Assembly (NCBI GenBank): GCA_033439795.1
Contig: JAUTDP010000007.1
Location: forward strand, 1,426,001 to 1,490,000
Origin: Sordaria brevicollis
Lineage: Eukaryota; Ascomycota; Sordariomycetes; Sordariales; Sordariaceae
Reading direction: 5' to 3'
Length of the DNA stretch: 64,000 bases
A model generated the notes under the pieces. That model saw nothing but the letters and a program-made list of their open reading frames with translations, made no database searches and was not told the origin of the DNA. Positions 1-10,325 of the stretch are shown here, piece after piece; within the stretch, counting starts at the first letter, position 1; each line of letters begins with the position of its first letter. The position numbers and the translations under genes were made by a program.

Positions 1-2267
1 GGTTTTAGTACCAATCGCGATTTTATCGATACGGGTATTATTTAAATTCCTTCCGACTCCGATTCCGAATTTAACTCTATTTCGTCGATTCCCCCAAATA
101 AGAAAACCGTTCGTAAGGAAGAGGTACGTACTATTATTCGAAAAATTGCAAAGGAATAGTAAAAGGTAATTATTAAGAAAAGACTTTATTTTCTTAACTT
201 TTATCGTTAAAATAATTAATATTCTACAATTAATTAGTAAATCGAAGATAACTAGGCCGATAACGACTAGGGCGATTTTAATATAGGCTAAGCTTATTTT
301 AATAACGAGGAAGAATTCGACGGTTTTATAAACTATATATAATTTTATAAATAATTTCGCAATCTATTTAAATAAAATAATTCCAATTTTAATTTTAACG
401 ACGGTTTTAATAATATCGGCGCCCGACTTACCAAAACTAAGGCGGCTCCTAAAAATAAAACAAAAACCCCTAAGCCCGCTAAGTCCACTAAATCCACTAA
501 AATTACTACCCCTACTATTAATAATACTTCTAGCCTAACTTTTGCTAATACTTTTAATAATTTAATTACGCCCGCCCTATACGAAATTAAGAGTTAAAGG
601 CGCGAGCGACGTACACGTTTTCGAAATCCTAATATTCTATTAGAAATAATTATATTATATTACTTTTTAGAACCTATTCGTACTAATTTATAGAATTTGG
701 CCGAGAGTAATATATTTCGTATAAATACATTGAATAAAAAGGATGATTTATTTAAAATAGTCCTTAATACCCTAATTGGCGAAATCCCTATTATTACCCT
801 TTATTCTATAAGCGAACCCAATAAAATTTAGGATAAGATTAATCGAGAGATTCATTAGTATACCTTTTTATATTATATTAATTAATTTATTAGCTAGGTT
901 ATTAAAATAGCGGTTTTTAGTATTAAGCCGCATTTGCGGCGATTTAGGGAATTGTATAATTATTTATTAATTATTACTAAAGGTTATAAGTAAGAGTTTT
1001 TTATAAGGAAGTTATTATTATAATTTAAAAGTATAACCGTTAATAACCTTAATTTAATAAACCTTAATATAAATAATAAGAATAATTAAAAGTAATTTCA
1101 ATAATTTATCGAATTTTAAATTAATTATTAATTCTTTACTTAGAATTTTTCGTATATTATACTATATATCGATTATTTCTCGATATTTAATAATAAATCG
1201 GGCGTTACCTTCTTCTATATTAAGATTATTATTATTAATTTCGGTAATTTATATATTAGGATTTTATAATTAAAAATTAAAATAAATAAGGGTATTCCGA
1301 AGTAAGATTAGGTTAAAAATGAGATTTTGCGTATTAAGTATAATAAGATATTCGATAATCTAAGATTCTATTTAGAATTTGAATATATCGATAAGAATTA
1401 GTTTAATATAAAGTTATTAAAAGTCATCGAGAAGAAGCCGAAGAAAGTTATTTAAATTAGTATAATATTTAATTAATATTTAATTATTAGTAAGAAAGCG
1501 CCCCTTATTCGGCTTAATATTTACTTTAATATAGGTAGATAGTAATTTGCCCTATTTAATATAGTCGAAAATATAGCGGTTGGTAATAGCGGTTTTAGTC
1601 GTCGTAATTTTAATCGTCGTAGTTCTAATTATAGTAATTTTGCCAATTTATATAATAATCGTTAGTTTTCTCTTATCGTTGAGAATATTTAGCAATAATC
1701 GTAGCCTTCACTAACCCCCATTAACGTTACAATTATAATTAAAACAACACTTAAAATAATAATATTATTCGAAAGATACAATAGAAAATTATACGTTTAG
1801 AAATAAAATTAACTAAATCCCATTCATTATAATCTCAATCGCGCTCGTCTCAATCGCACTCGTCACAATCATACTCATTACAATCGCGCTCATCGCAATT
1901 ATCCAACCTACGCTATAAATTCTAATAATTTAACTATATATCTAATAGCTAGAAATAACGTCAAATTTCCATCAATTATAATAGGATCAAAGAAGAGGAT
2001 AAAAGAAACGATAATAAAGATAAGGAAGACGAAGATCCTCGCTTACTATATAGCCGTAGGATTAAAAATAAGGGTAAAGGTCGCGCTAAAAACATTATAT
2101 CCAATTCTACTACCCTACTTACTAACCGTCGCTTTTACCAATACAGTAATCGCTATATTATTTATCGCAATAATAATAATAATATTATTACCCCGCTTCG
2201 CCCTAAGCGTAATTATATACTTACGCCCTCTTCAATTACTATAAACTTCGATTCTATATATTTTTAA
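1..2267 (+). pseudogene. RIP-degraded accessory Q/N/R-rich protein, C-terminal half (P1 copy)
   Basis: Reading TAA/TAG as former CAA/CAG gives one coherent frame from base 1 to about 1700 and a second, shifted frame from about 1820 to a TAA at 2265-2267. The shift between them is an indel or an intron. In order, the protein has an acidic/Q-rich start, a Lys/Pro/Thr linker (about 440-520), and a helical region with motifs such as INREIHQYTFLYYINQF. Then come a segment with KYNKIF and DKNQFNIKLL, an SRR/NRR-rich stretch (about 1580-1650), QSRSS/QSHSS repeats (1820-1890), and an acidic then basic tail ending in TPLRPKRNYIL. The domain order and several motifs parallel the P2 protein at 34078-38094. 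The N-terminus is outside the window. I recognise no known family. A role in DNA or RNA binding is only suggested by the Arg-rich tail. Confidence 0.65.
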
Positions 2268-2786
2268 ATATATATTTAATCCGCTTAATATTTATATTCG
2301 GTATACTAATTTTATTTTATTATATTCTATATAATACCCTTCAATTCCGTTTTTACTTATAATAAAAAAAAATATCCTAAAACATATTAATAAAAAAAAA
2401 AACGTTAAAACATTAATATATAAAAAAATATCAAAATATTAATATATAAAAATACGTTAAATAATAAAAATATCAAAAATCAACTTTATAATACTAAATA
2501 ACTCTTTTATTTAAAATAATATTAAATTATATTTAAACTATATACTTTCTTTATATTTACGTACTCTTTTATTTCGGTAATAGTCCAAGCGTATTAGAGT
2601 AGGGAAATTAATACTTTTAAATCTCTAAACGCCGCCGCTAAATTACAATACTAAAAATAATTTATTAATACCTATTTTATAGGATTTACCTACTAAGCGT
2701 AATTAACTATCCTTATTTACTATTAGATACTTCTTTTATACTTTACTATTTAATAATTAAACCCGGACTACCCAATTAAACCGCGG
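2268..2786. other. AT-rich gap downstream of the P1 accessory gene
   Basis: The stretch holds runs of ATATTAATATATAAAAA-type sequence, including near-repeats around 2370-2480. I see no coherent coding frame. It is probably the 3' flank of the accessory gene. Confidence 0.4.
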
Positions 2787-3020
2787 CGCGCCGCCGCCCC
2801 CGTTTCTAATTATAACCTCCCGTATTAATACCCCCGGCCTTAAATTTTATATAACACAATAATTTAATATCGTAACGTAATAATATAATTTACTACATCC
2901 CTTCAAATTTTATACAACGCTATAACGCCTTATAACCTATCGGCCCTATACAACGCGCCGCCACCCCCGTTTTTAATTATAACCTCCTATATTAATATCC
3001 CTTTAAATTTTATATAATAT
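2787..3020 (+). repeat. Direct repeat of about 70 bp, two copies 167 bp apart
   Basis: The GC-rich block starting CGCGCCGCCGCCCCCG at 2787 recurs at 2954 as CGCGCCGCCACCCCCG. Both continue into TAATTATAACCTCC and a TTAAATTTTATATAA tail. A weaker third relative sits near 3410-3450. Differences are mainly C/T. It belongs to the minisatellite-rich interior of P1. Confidence 0.7.
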
Positions 3021-3040
3021 AATAATTTATTACTCATTCG

Positions 3041-3310
3041 GCGATTTCTAACGCAAAGAAGTAATTACGTAATAAAAAAGTAATAAAATATAATATCCCC
3101 AAATCCGAGGATTTCGATAATAAAGAGTAGAATAATAATACCGCCGAAGAAGACGGTAAAAATAACGAAAAAGTTACTTCTAACGTCGAATTCGACCCGA
3201 TATTTACTTAGCGATTTTTAATATAAAGAAATAATCGCGTAATAAAAAGGCAATAAAATATAATATCCCTAAACCCGAGGATTTCGATAACGAAGAATAA
3301 AATAAGGACG
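3041..3310 (+). repeat. 170-bp direct repeat with coding-like content
   Basis: GCGATTTCTAACGCAAAGAA at 3041 recurs at 3211 with RIP-type changes, and a partial third copy lies near 3488. Read with stops as Gln, each copy gives a similar peptide of the form RNKK-x-IKYNIPK-x-EDFDN-x-EQN. The repeat therefore probably arose inside a coding region, although 170 bp is not a multiple of three. Confidence 0.65.
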
Positions 3311-3669
3311 CTACCGATAAAAATAATAAAAAAAGCTCGCTTAAATTTATATATTACTATATTTTATATAACGTTATAATACTTTATAACCGATTGATCG
3401 GTCTTAAATAACGAAGAAATTACCCCCCTTTTAAATTATAACTTCCCGTATCGATCTTACTATATAATAATATACCCTACTACATCCCTTCGCAACTTTT
3501 AACGCAAAAAAATAATCGCGTAATAAAAACCTTTAATTTATAATTAAAATTAATAAATACCTTTCGAAATTCGCTTCCGAATTTTAAAATTTACGACTTT
3601 TTAATACTCCTACTACTAATAAAATTATATTAATAATTTAAAATAGGTTAAACCACATTAATTTTAATA

Positions 3670-4590
3670 AAATTGCCCGTTTGCGTAATATATATTCGTA
3701 GAAATAATATCTTTTACTTACTACCCTATACCCGATATTTTTTACTACCTTTTTATTTCGTTTAATTATTTAAATTATTTTTAAATATTTATTAAATACC
3801 AACATCCTATCATTATATATTACCGTACTCTTATATACTAAATTACTACAAAGTTTAAATAAAGGCTTAGCGAATTATTAACGAAAATAGCGAAGAGACT
3901 AAAAGGTTAGAATAATAATAAGTAGTTTTATAGACCCGTTTATTTCTAATTAATTATCGCGCAATTAAATACTAATAAAATTACTTACGCCCGTATTTAC
4001 GCCCGCGCTACCTACGCCGGGATATAATTTTACTATTCCTAATAAACTTAAAGTTTTATAATTAAAACCGTCCTAATTTTTAATTATAGCCGCCTAATAA
4101 AAATAGGAGGTAAAAAAAAAAAAGAATAAAAAGGAAAAAGAAAAGGCCCGCTAAATATTTTAGGAAAAGCGGAATAAAGAAGAATAATTATAAACTTAAG
4201 AAGCGAAAAAAAATAGAAGTTCGGAAGCGAATCTTTTTAATATTCTCCGTTTACGTAATATATATTCGTAGAAATAATATTTTTTATTTGCCCATTAAAT
4301 ATATAAAACGTTAATTTCGAATAATAATTTATTCCGCTAAAGTAAATCCTAATTACTAAATCCTTTACTAATCCAACCTCTTCGCGTTTACTTCCTTCTT
4401 ACTACCCTTCTATTTCGTTTAATCGTTTAAATTATTTCTAAGTACTTATATATTTATACTTCTTACTAAATACTTAATTTATATTTTCATTTTTAATTAA
4501 ACTACTTCTATATCTAGATCTTTTCCTATACCTATTTAAATACCAATATCCTATTATTATATATTACCGTACTCTTATATATTAAATAAC
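3670..4590 (+). repeat. Dispersed direct duplication within P1
   Basis: Two blocks recur about 580-760 bp apart. One begins GCGTAATATATATTCGTAGA (about 3674 and 4253). The other begins TATTTCGTTTAATTATTTAA (about 3751 and 4412) and leads into TATATTACCGTACTCTTATA (about 3818 and 4560). The copies differ mostly by C/T and G/A. The region between them has no convincing frame. Confidence 0.6.
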
Positions 4591-4850
4591 TATTATAAAT
4601 TACGTTCGTCGGTGGTTTAATTTATTTTAATTGGATTTAAAATATTAATAAATCGTCGTTAAATATATAATAGTAAATTAAAGACTCCTTATTTTATTTC
4701 GTTTATTTATATTATAATACTTTCTTAATAATTTTCTAATATATTATAATAAACTTAGGTTTAAATAATAAAATAAACTAAAAAATCACTATAAAATTTA
4801 ATACTTAATTAGAAGGATAAACCTACGTTATCGGTCTCCTTATCCTAGGA

Positions 4851-5320
4851 GAATAATAGTCGAAATTTTACTATTAACCGTAAGAAAGCCACCTACCCAC
4901 AAGGAGGTATACTAATTAATAATCGCCCTCGCATTTAAATCGACAATTTATACGACCTTCGTTACCCGAAAGAATAATAATCGAGATTTTACTATTAACC
5001 GCAAGAAAGCCACCCACCTACAAAGAGGTATACCAATTAATAATCGCCCTCGTATCCAAATCGATAACTTATACGACCTTCGTCACCCGAAAGAATAATA
5101 ATCGAAATTTCACCATTAACCGTAGGAAAGCCACCTACCCACAAGGAAATACACTAATTAACGAATTACCTTCGTATTTAAATCGATAATTTATACGACC
5201 CCTATCACCCGGGAGAATAATAATCGAAATTTTACTATTAACTATAGGAAAGCTATTAATAAGGAAGTATACCAATTAATAATCGCTTTCGTATCCAAAT
5301 CGACAACTTGTACTACGAGC
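4851..5320 (+). repeat. Tandem repeat, four copies of 121 bp
   Basis: Units begin with CGAAATTTTACTATTAAC or a close variant at 4861, 4982, 5103 and 5224, so the spacing is exactly 121 bp each time. Each unit contains a GAAAGCCACC-type block, an AATTAATAATCGCC block and a terminal ACCCGAAAGAATAATA. Copies differ mainly by C/T. A 121-bp period breaks any single reading frame, so this is a DNA minisatellite, or a coding repeat with one added base per unit. The last copy is shortened. Confidence 0.9.
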
Positions 5321-5433
5321 CTACTAATCTTACCCTAATCGAATTATTAAAGAAGACTTTCGTATTAATTACCTTTACTAAATTTAAAAACGGCCTTAAA
5401 GAAGCCTAAAATTAATAACGATACGCTATTTAC

Positions 5434-5690
5434 TTTTAATTAACTATCGCGCGGTTAAATACTAATAGAATTACCTACGCCCACGCTACTTTTAATTAAT
5501 TATTACGCGGTCAAATATTAATAAAAATTACTACTATTTATTTCTAATTAATTATCACGCGGTTAAATACTAATAGAAATTACTACCGTCTATTTCCAAT
5601 CAATTATTACATAATTAAATACTAATAAAAACTACCGCCGTTTATTTTTAATCAAACATCGCGCAATAAATTATTTACGCCGCCTATACC
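5434..5690 (+). repeat. Tandem repeat, five copies of about 50-56 bp
   Basis: The core TTTTAATTAATTATYRCGCGGTYAAATACTAATA recurs at about 5434, 5490, 5540, 5593 and 5645. A single related copy, with the same downstream GGGATATAATTTTACTATTCC, occurs at 3942-4050. Unit length varies and differences are RIP-like. Confidence 0.75.
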
Positions 5691-6084
5691 GGGACATAAT
5701 TTTACTATTCCTAATAGGCTAAAAAAGCTATTATAATTATATTCGCCCAATCCGAGGGCGAAAGTCTTTATAATTAATTACCCTATATTCATTTTCTAAT
5801 TCAAACCCTAATTAATATTCTATCATTATTAATAAAATTAAATAACCGATATTTTTAAATCCGACGATAAACCCAACGACGTTATAACCTAATAATATTA
5901 CAAATACCAAACCGACTATATTAAAACCCCAATTAACTTTATTAATTATATTTTTTTATTTATTAAATACAATTAATAATTAATACTATTAATTATACGT
6001 AATCCTAAAAATAAAATACTATTTTTAATAAACTTTTTCCTTTTTCCCGAATATAATAAGCGATATAGAAATCGATAGTAAAAA

Positions 6085-6455
6085 CAAAGACGATTATATA
6101 CTAATAAAAATTAAAACTAAAATTAAAATCGTAAATTTCTTCTTACGCCCTATAACGTTATTAATATAAACCGCTCATTTATCGGCCTAAACGACTATAT
6201 ACTAATAAAAATTAAAATTAAAACTAAAATTGTAAAAGAGTAGGATCTTCCTACGCCCCGTAACTTCGTTAAAATTAAGACTAAAATCGTAAATCTCTTC
6301 CTACGCCCCACAACTTCGTTAATATAGACCGTTCATTTATCGGCCCAAACAATTATATACTAATAAAAGTCAAAATTAAAACTAAAATCGTAAAAGAGTA
6401 AGATCTTCCTACGCCTTACACCTTCGTCAATATAAACCGCTCGTTTATTAGCCCC
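6085..6455 (+). repeat. Irregular tandem repeat with TTTATCGGCC blocks
   Basis: ACTAATAAAAATTAAAA-type blocks at about 6102, 6203 and 6359 alternate with a CTCATTTATCGGCC-type block at about 6172, 6329 and 6436 and with TCTTCCTACGCC blocks. Units are 100-160 bp and imperfect. I see no function beyond minisatellite expansion. Confidence 0.65.
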
Positions 6456-6480
6456 AACTAAACCCCCGATAATACGAATT

Positions 6481-7617
6481 TTAGGTTAAAAGTATCTAAT
6501 ATATTATTAATTATCCTACAAATTGAATTTTATATTTACTATTACTAATTTCAACCTTCTTAAAAATAACGGAATTTATATAAAGTACCCTATTTATATT
6601 TATATTTTACAAACTAACAAATAATTTTACCGAATCTTTTTTAAAGAAGATTATACCTTTATCCTTCGTAATTATTTAATTACTCTCTAAAATATTACTA
6701 ATAATAATAAATTCCTACTTTAAATAAAATTTAATTTTAATTACTAAATACGTAAAGAATTTAAAACGATTTATAACTACTTCGACGCTAAAAAGATTAA
6801 AACCCTCTAACGCAAAGAAATAATTACGCAAATACTATAAATAATTCTATATACCAATATTAAAAGGTTTTAGGGGAAGAAATAATACAAGGACGCTATT
6901 ACTAAATTTAAAAAAGCGAAATTTATTACTATAACCAATACGCTAAAAGTTGAAAAAATATATAATAATCGGCTCTCCGCCTACCTATTAAATACCCGAA
7001 ATATTAATTTCGGAGAATAATAATTCATTCCGCTACGGATAACCACCCTTATTTAACGGATATCGAATTTTATCCTTAAAATAATATTTCCTTTCTTATT
7101 ACTCCAATACCCCCAAACTAATAATAATAAACGGTCGAAGAAGAACGGCAACTATCCTTTAAATTCGGAAAAACTTTAAATAATTAAAAACGCCGCTTAA
7201 AAGCCTCTAACAGGAAGTTAGGAAGAATATATTACTTAATTTAATACTTATAAAAATAAAAAGACCTATAAATTTATAATATATTTAATATAAAAGAATA
7301 ACTACAAAATATAATATATTACAAACGTTATTTATAAAAAATACCCGTAAAAAATATACTCTACCCCCTTATTAATATCTTAAAGAGCCCCTATTAATTC
7401 TATTTATTAAATACTATAATTCTACGAACGCTACGTACGTATTATTAAAAGGGACCCCGAAGCTAGCGTTTCGTAATAGAATACCGAAGTCGCAATTCTT
7501 AAAAGGCTCTAATTACTATCCTTACTTAACTATCCCCAAATTAAACATTTAATTAACCTCGTTCCTTTCATTGCTCGATATAATTATTCGATACGGTTAT
7601 TATCCCCCTCTAAATAA
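6481..7617 (+). pseudogene. Unrecognised coding fossil in P1
   Basis: A single frame runs from about 6481 to a TAA at 7615-7617. It stays coherent if TAA/TAG are read as Gln. Motifs include FFKEDYTFILRNYL, a basic helical stretch KRFQGKKQYKDAITKFKKAK, and near the end FYERYVRIIKRDPEAS followed by QIKHLINLVPFIARYN. No in-frame TGA was noticed. I do not recognise the family. The middle part has a TPR-like look, but that is only an impression. The frame upstream through 5314-5760 is also partly coherent, so the gene may start further left and include the minisatellites. Being inside P1, it may be a cargo gene or a relic of another inserted element. Confidence 0.5.
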
Positions 7618-7964
7618 ATATACTTATTATTTAACTAATAATATTATTAATTAAATTATTATTATTACATTACATTATTATTATAATTTATTATTTTTAA
7701 CTTAATTATTTACATTGTAAATTAATTAATAAGGATATCGCTAATTAATAGGCCGGGGGTATAAACCTCTATACCGTACGGTAATATACGTAAAAGTGGT
7801 TATTATAATGGCTTTAATTAGTAAAAGTACTAAAGAGTACGACCGTAATAATAGGGTACCTTCTTAACTTCGCAAATTAGAACGACCGTTCGTACTAAAA
7901 CTATAATTAGTCGTAGTCTTAATAAAATTCTTCTATAATAAAAACGGAAGGACCGCTAATTTTG
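7618..7964. other. AT-rich spacer
   Basis: Low-complexity TAATTATTATTA sequence lies at 7630-7720. RIP-altered DNA with no frame or repeat that I can support follows. Confidence 0.4.
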
Positions 7965-8215
7965 TACTTACTTCGTGATTTCCCGACTGTGAAAACCATG
8001 TGCTCCGATTGCTCCTATGAACCCTACCTTGAGACTTTGTACCTCCTAACTTATTTAGTATGGGGAGTATATATAATCTGCAACCGTAGTATAATCTATA
8101 ACGGTTGAAAAAAAAAATACCGTCGTGCAGCGGTTGAAATATATATACGGTTGTACTACGGTTGAAATGCGTTGTAACCGTGATATAACCGCTGGGTAAC
8201 GGAAAAAGGGTCCCT
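7965..8215. repeat. RIP-spared right end of P1 with ACCGT/CGGTT subterminal repeats
   Basis: CpA and TpG become common here, so the sequence was not a RIP target. Short motifs of the form CAACCGT / ACGGTTGAAA occur at least seven times between 8080 and 8205, in both orientations. GTAACCGTGATATAACCGCT near 8188 resembles the P2 right end CTTACCGTAATATAACCGTAATG (38831-38853). Multiple subterminal transposase-binding repeats are usual in large DNA transposons, so I take this as the element end. The adjoining TATATACCCCTA (8216-8227) also occurs at the P2 boundary. Confidence 0.6.
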
Positions 8216-8747
8216 ATATACCCCTAAGTAAGTTTACCACCTTTATTACCTTTAATACTATTACCGCTATTACTACCTTTAATATTATTAATTTTACTAC
8301 TTTTACTACCGCCGCCGCTATCCTTAACCTTTATATTATATTAATTATTCTATAGCTCCTTTTATAAAATATAATTAAAAATTATTTATTATTGGTATAG
8401 GGGGTAACCTAATTATAATAGTTCTGTAATTTAAATAAGGGGGATTATATTTTTACCTACTGTATTAATTCTGGATCGGCTTCTATTTTTAAACGATTTA
8501 AACCCCTGGACCCGACCCTCGGACCTTTAAACCCGGACCTTTCGCCTCTTTAAACCCGGATTAAAAACCCTATTCTTAATATAAATTAAATTTATATTAT
8601 TAATTTAATTATAATAAACCGACCGACCAACCGACCGACCGACCGACCGAAATAAAATAAAACCCAAAAAAATACCGACCGACCGACTAACCGAAATAAA
8701 ATAAGATTTAAAATATTATACCTAATAAAAAACCGCGAAAGGAAGGA
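8216..8747. other. Spacer with trinucleotide and CCGA microsatellites
   Basis: TTACCACC/TTATTACC-type triplet runs fill 8230-8320. TTTAAACCCGGACC-type short repeats lie at 8500-8560. Two (CCGA)n tracts, about 8617-8650 and 8676-8694, are separated by an AATAAAATAAAA segment that itself repeats. No gene is visible. Confidence 0.6.
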
Positions 8748-8755
8748 TTAAAAAA

Positions 8756-9427
8756 GAGACTCCCTATACGGGCTGTGTCACTTTCCTACGCGGGCTGTGT
8801 CTAACAGCCCGTATAGGGAACCCTATATAGTCTTCCTATACGGGCTGTATTACTATAATCCCTAACCTTAATAAATATAATAAAACCCGCCGCCTAATAG
8901 CCTATTGAGTACTTATAATAGGGGACGTACTTAATAATTAAACTTAACGAATCTAAAGATTTAAGAATTATACGATTTCTTTACGCTATAAACTAAAGAC
9001 GACGATAATATACTATTATTATTTCATAATAATAATACTTCGTATTAATATATTTTTAACGCTAGTAAGGTCGTTATAATATATATAACAAATTAAGCTA
9101 ATTTTTATATTTATAATATATCCGCTATTAAATTCTCGATTAATCCTAGGAGTTATTATTCTATTATTAATAAGTTGAGCGCTTAAAGCGTTTATTTTAG
9201 AAATATTTTTATATATACTAATAATAATATTAATAATGATAGTAAGAAGAATAATACTAAGGGTATAAAAGGGAAATGTACCCGGGAATTTTAGGTTCTT
9301 ATTTAAAGAAAATAGGGTTAGGGATTATACTGACACAGCCCGTATAGGAAGAGTGTATAGGGTTCCCTATACGGGCTGTTAGACACAGCCCGCGTAGGAA
9401 AGTGACACAGCCCGTATAGGGAGTCTC
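8756..9427. mobile_element. hAT-type MITE with 112-bp terminal inverted repeats
   Basis: The left end GAGACTCCCTATACGGGCTG is repeated in inverse orientation at the right end, and homology extends for about 112 bp with only a few differences. The element is flanked by a perfect 8-bp duplication TTAAAAAA (8748-8755 and 9428-9435). An 8-bp target duplication is typical of the hAT superfamily. Each arm contains the motif CCTATACGGGCTGT or a variant in direct and inverted orientation, a plausible transposase-binding array. The 450-bp interior (about 8868-9315) is RIP-altered and encodes nothing recognisable, so the element is non-autonomous. Confidence 0.88.
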
Positions 9428-9435
9428 TTAAAAAA

Positions 9436-9487
9436 TATAAAAAAAAACTACCTATAAAGTTCTATAGTATTAATATGTAGTACTACC
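9436..9487. other. Short spacer right of the MITE
   Basis: AT-rich sequence with no identifiable content. Confidence 0.3.
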
Positions 9488-9631
9488 TACGAAAAGCAGC
9501 CTATAGTATTAGTAAAGCGTAAAATTAAAGTATAAGTAAGTATAGGCTATCCTTCGGGTATTATTAACGGAGAGCCTAAGTGTATAATTCTTTATAAGAT
9601 ATTAGGGCGGGGCTCGCACTATAAGACTTGA
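9488..9631 (+). pseudogene. Scrap of a pogo/Fot-type transposase N-terminus
   Basis: The frame containing codons 9566-9631 reads NGEPKCIILYKILGRGSH and ends in TGA. This resembles the helix-turn-helix segment of pogo-like transposases, which commonly has a YGVP-x-STL-x-R-l-x-GR core. An upstream stretch with Lys/Arg-rich residues fits the preceding helix. Only about 45 codons remain, with no DDE domain nearby. The match rests on one short motif, so the call is tentative. Confidence 0.35.
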
Positions 9632-9639
9632 ATTCCTCT

Positions 9640-9845
9640 TTTTTTTTTGAAAAGTTTTTAAAAATTTTAAGATAGAAATAACTTCGTAATAGTTTAATTT
9701 AGTGAAAAAAATTTGAAAAAATTCAAAATAGATAATAACTTCGTAATAGTTTAATTTAGTAAAAAATTTCTAAAAAAAATTAAAGATAAAAAAAATTTCG
9801 TGATAATTTAATTTAGTGAAAAAAAATCTAAAAAAAAAAGAGATG
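9640..9845 (+). repeat. Tandem repeat, three copies of about 55-58 bp
   Basis: AACTTCGTAATAGTTTAATTTAGTRAAAAA or a variant occurs at about 9680, 9738 and 9793, each followed by an A-rich tail. Copies differ by small indels and by G/A changes. Confidence 0.8.
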
Positions 9846-9900
9846 AAGTAAATAAAATACTTTGAATTTCGGCAACCTAGGGTACATCTCTAGACCTATA

Positions 9901-9999
9901 TTGAAGCTACGCTTCAAATAAATTTCTGCCCTTTACCCCTACTAGTATAAAATTTGCCGCAGGCAAATTTTGCGGGGGTACGGGGGCGGCAGCCCTCGT
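9901..9999 (+). repeat. GC-rich hairpin element, copy 1
   Basis: It contains the 17-base palindrome TTGAAGCTACGCTTCAA, then a stem-loop AAAATTTGCC-GCA-GGCAAATTTT (about 9950-9972), then GCGGGGGTACGGGGGCGGCA. An inverted copy is at 17950-18036. The sequence is free of RIP changes, as expected for a repeat too short to trigger RIP. No coding content. Confidence 0.8.
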
Positions 10000-10255
10000 T
10001 TATTTTTTATTTTTTATTTTTTATTTTTTATTTTTTATTTTTTATTTTTTATTTTTTATTTTTTATTTTTTATTTTTTATTTTTTATTTTTTATTTTTCA
10101 TTATTTATTTTTTATTATTTATTTTTTATTTTTTATTATTTATTATTTATTATTTATGATTTATTATTTATAATTTATGATTTATTATTTATTATTTATG
10201 ATTTATTATTTATTATTTATTGTTTATTATTTATTATTTATTATTATTATTATTA
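9997..10255 (+). repeat. Microsatellite (TTTTTTA)n grading into TTATTTA-type units
   Basis: Near-perfect heptamers run to about 10110 and then decay into TTATTATTTA and TTA units. Open frames across it are simple Phe/Tyr/Leu runs and are not genes. Confidence 0.95.
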
Positions 10256-10325
10256 AACGGAAAACTACTTTGGAACCGGAAACGCCGATTTCTAATCGAA
10301 GAGCGCTCTAAAACGAAAGCCAAGA

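Larger units (their letters stand above)
1..8215 (+). mobile_element. Right-hand part of large DNA transposon P1
   Basis: This is inferred to be one element because it shares two things with P2 (27101-38902). The first is a homologous plus-strand accessory protein (here 1-2267). The second is a RIP-spared right end with ACCGT-type repeats (7965-8215) resembling the right end of P2. The left side, including any transposase gene, lies outside the window. Unlike P2, where the accessory gene stops about 0.8 kb from the end, here about 5.9 kb of minisatellites and a further coding fossil lie between gene and end. P1 may therefore be expanded, or it may itself contain insertions. The left boundary is unknown and the right boundary is approximate. 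Confidence 0.5.

Noticed and set aside
4851..5320. CRISPR-like array
   Set aside because: The 121-bp units are repeated along their whole length with no unique spacers, and the genome is eukaryotic. The 24-bp array near 33625 is likewise a plain minisatellite.
9954..10256. Phe/Tyr-rich frames over 9954-10256
   Set aside because: Translation of a (TTTTTTA)n microsatellite.
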